NCBI GenBank assembly: GCA_037044905.1
Contig: JBAOKB010000154.1
Coordinates: 1 to 64,000, forward strand
DNA from: Hortaea werneckii
Taxonomy: Eukaryota; Ascomycota; Dothideomycetes; Mycosphaerellales; Teratosphaeriaceae
Direction: 5' to 3'
DNA length: 64,000 nucleotides
Positions 62,596 to 64,000 of the stretch are shown here, piece after piece. The first letter of the stretch is position 1; each line of letters opens with the position of its first letter. The notes beneath the pieces are model-generated. The model ran no database searches and was not told where the DNA came from. It saw nothing but the letters and a program-made list of their open reading frames with translations. A program made the translations under genes and the position numbers.

Positions 62596-64000
62596 ATGGT
62601 CTCCTTCTCCTGTGAGGTGTGTATCTCTTCTTCTTTCACGTCCCCAGCTTTGCAATGCTACGAGTTTTTTTTTTTTTTTTTTTTAAAAAAAAGATATATC
62701 TTTATTGACAAATGCGATCGCAACAACAGGGCTGCGGCGACGTCTTGACCAAAAAGGTACGTCTTCTGCGCTACCATGCGCATACTCACAGCAATGCGCG
62801 CAAAGATAGAGACTCACATCGCGACACAGAAACTCGACAGCCATCGCAATCAATGCTACGGCGCATCGTTTACCTGCCTCGACTGCCAGACCAACTTCGG
62901 CTACGATACTTCCTATCGCGCCCATACCTCCTGCATCACTGAAGCGCAAAAGTTCAAGTACGACCGCGAGACCAACCAGAAGAAGAGGAAGAGTGGAATG
63001 CCTGGTGCCTTCCCTGATCAGCACGCCCAAGCGATGGTGCCCCGGAACCCTTACGTCGAGGAAGTGCCTGAGGGTGCAGACGATAGCCAAGCCGTCGCAG
63101 TAGTGGATGTTCCGCCCAGAGCGCCGACTCCGCCACCCGCGCCGGAAGCACTGCCGGAGAATGTCAATGTCTTTGACTTCTTGGTGAGCGAGGAGACGCC
63201 AAAGGGCAGCAGGAAGCAAGTCGAGGCACCGAATGGCGCACGCATGATCGAAGAGCAAAGACACTACGCCAATGGCGACAGCCGATATGCACAATACTCC
63301 AGCGGCGACGGCAGCCAGTACTCGCAGTACGGCTTCTCCTACGGTCACACACCAGTACAGCCGGGCTTTCAGCGGTACGACAGCTGGAACAACATGACCG
63401 ACTCGCAAGCCTCGCAAGGTGCGCTGATGCCTCCGCCGCCTCCGTACGTCACACCGGGTCCGGGATCACGACGAGAACAAAAGAAAGAAGCCACAAGGGG
63501 GAGAAGAGCGAGAAGAAGCGTAAGCGGGGTCATGTCGAAGACTTGGACTTGTCATCTTCCTCCAAACGACCAGCTTCGCGCGGAGACGATTCGATGACGG
63601 ATGCGCCTGCGACCCACGGCTCGGGAGGGCGAGTCCTTCACTCCGGACTAACAGGCGGACTAAGCAAACTGGTCACCGATCCGGAATTCTACGACGACCG
63701 CATCGACGCGGGCCCGACGCCCATCAGCCCTCTGAAGCGAACGAAACGGGAGAAAGAGAAAGACCGCGACAGCAACAAGGACGACCGGAGGAAATCCAGC
63801 TACACATCCTACAGCACCGCGACCACGACCAAATCCAGCAAACACCCAGAGTACCGAGAAGACAAACACGCCCGTCGACGCTCCCGCAGCAAAGACCGCA
63901 GCGAGCGCGACCGCGAAAGCCTGACCATCACCAAACCCAGCAAGCCCAGCACCCGGCACGCGCGCTCGCCCAGCTCATCGCCCGAACCGCACCAGCACCA
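62596..64000 (+). CDS. LYAR-type C2HC zinc-finger protein (3' truncated; frame break inside)
   Basis: Exon 1 is only 21 nt (62596..62616, MVSFSCE) and exon 2 only 27 nt (62730..62756, GCGDVLTKK). Exon 3 begins at 62830 with KLDSHRNQCYGASFTCLDCQ. Together they make two adjacent zinc fingers of the LYAR type: C-x2-C then H-x3-C, and a second TCLDCQTNFGYDTSYRAHTS. LYAR proteins are nucleolar, bind nucleic acids and act in ribosome biogenesis. A Pro/Gly/Tyr-rich linker follows. Near 63460-63500 the frame must shift; the later frame carries EKKRKRGHVEDLDLSSSSKR and GLTGGLSKLVTDPEFYDDRI, the conserved C-terminal block, then an Arg/Ser/Lys-rich tail that runs off the window end. Introns 1 and 2 are 113 and 73 nt. 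Confidence 0.85.
62665..62692. repeat. T20-A8 homopolymer pair inside LYAR intron 1
   Basis: A run of about 20 T is followed directly by 8 A, inside the first intron of the LYAR-type gene. It is the densest of several A/T homopolymers in this half of the window. Confidence 0.85.

Noticed and set aside
1..64000. tRNA, rRNA, CRISPR arrays, transposons
   Set aside because: I looked for T-loop words such as GGTTCGAATCC with matching acceptor arms, for regularly spaced identical repeats, and for transposase or reverse-transcriptase motifs, and found none that hold up.

Overview
The window reads as nuclear DNA of a filamentous ascomycete (Pezizomycotina), most likely a Dothideomycete. Genes are dense on both strands. 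Introns are short (about 50-113 nt) GT-AG introns, and several show CTAAC-type branch sites. The set includes a fungal alpha-aminoadipate lysine gene (homocitrate synthase), the autophagy kinase ATG1, eIF3m and DNA polymerase delta subunit 2. Order-level placement is inference from general resemblance. I saw no tRNA, rRNA, CRISPR array or intact transposon.

Layout. 0-15 kb: the tail of an unknown protein, POLD2, a small membrane protein, a 782-aa orphan with internal duplications, eIF3m, a 2.8-kb gene-poor stretch and a three-exon membrane-anchored orphan. 15-31 kb is the more accessory part: an orphan protein, an FAD monooxygenase of salicylate-hydroxylase type, a nitronate monooxygenase, a secreted class-3 lipase, two orphans (one polytopic, one proline-rich) and a four-exon MFS drug/metabolite exporter. 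Beyond the exporter lies a 2.8-kb intergenic region with a decayed tandem array. 32-46 kb is housekeeping: NAD-glycerol-3-phosphate dehydrogenase, ATG1, dolichol kinase and an M1 aminopeptidase. 46-64 kb: a small secreted cysteine-rich protein, a GMC oxidoreductase, homocitrate synthase with a Gcn4/CPC1-type site, mitoribosomal protein mS29, a mucin-like secreted protein, an F-box-like gene, a ZW10/Dsl1 tether subunit, a small membrane protein and a truncated LYAR-type zinc-finger gene.

Working together. Most genes act in unrelated core processes: replication, translation, mitochondrial translation, autophagy, N-glycosylation, ER-Golgi retrograde traffic, glycerol and lysine synthesis. The monooxygenase, nitronate oxidase, lipase and exporter are only loosely grouped and do not form a recognisable biosynthetic cluster, since no backbone enzyme is present.

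The strongest structural oddity is that five conserved genes between 39 and 64 kb (dolichol kinase, GMC oxidoreductase, mS29, F-box-like, LYAR) need single-nucleotide frame changes, while long neighbouring ORFs are intact. I read this as base-level indel errors in the assembly rather than five decayed genes. I did not find a convincing new biological system. The best leads are the tandem array at 30.5-31.2 kb, the Trp/acidic insert in ZW10, and paired start codons in GPD1 and the aminopeptidase.
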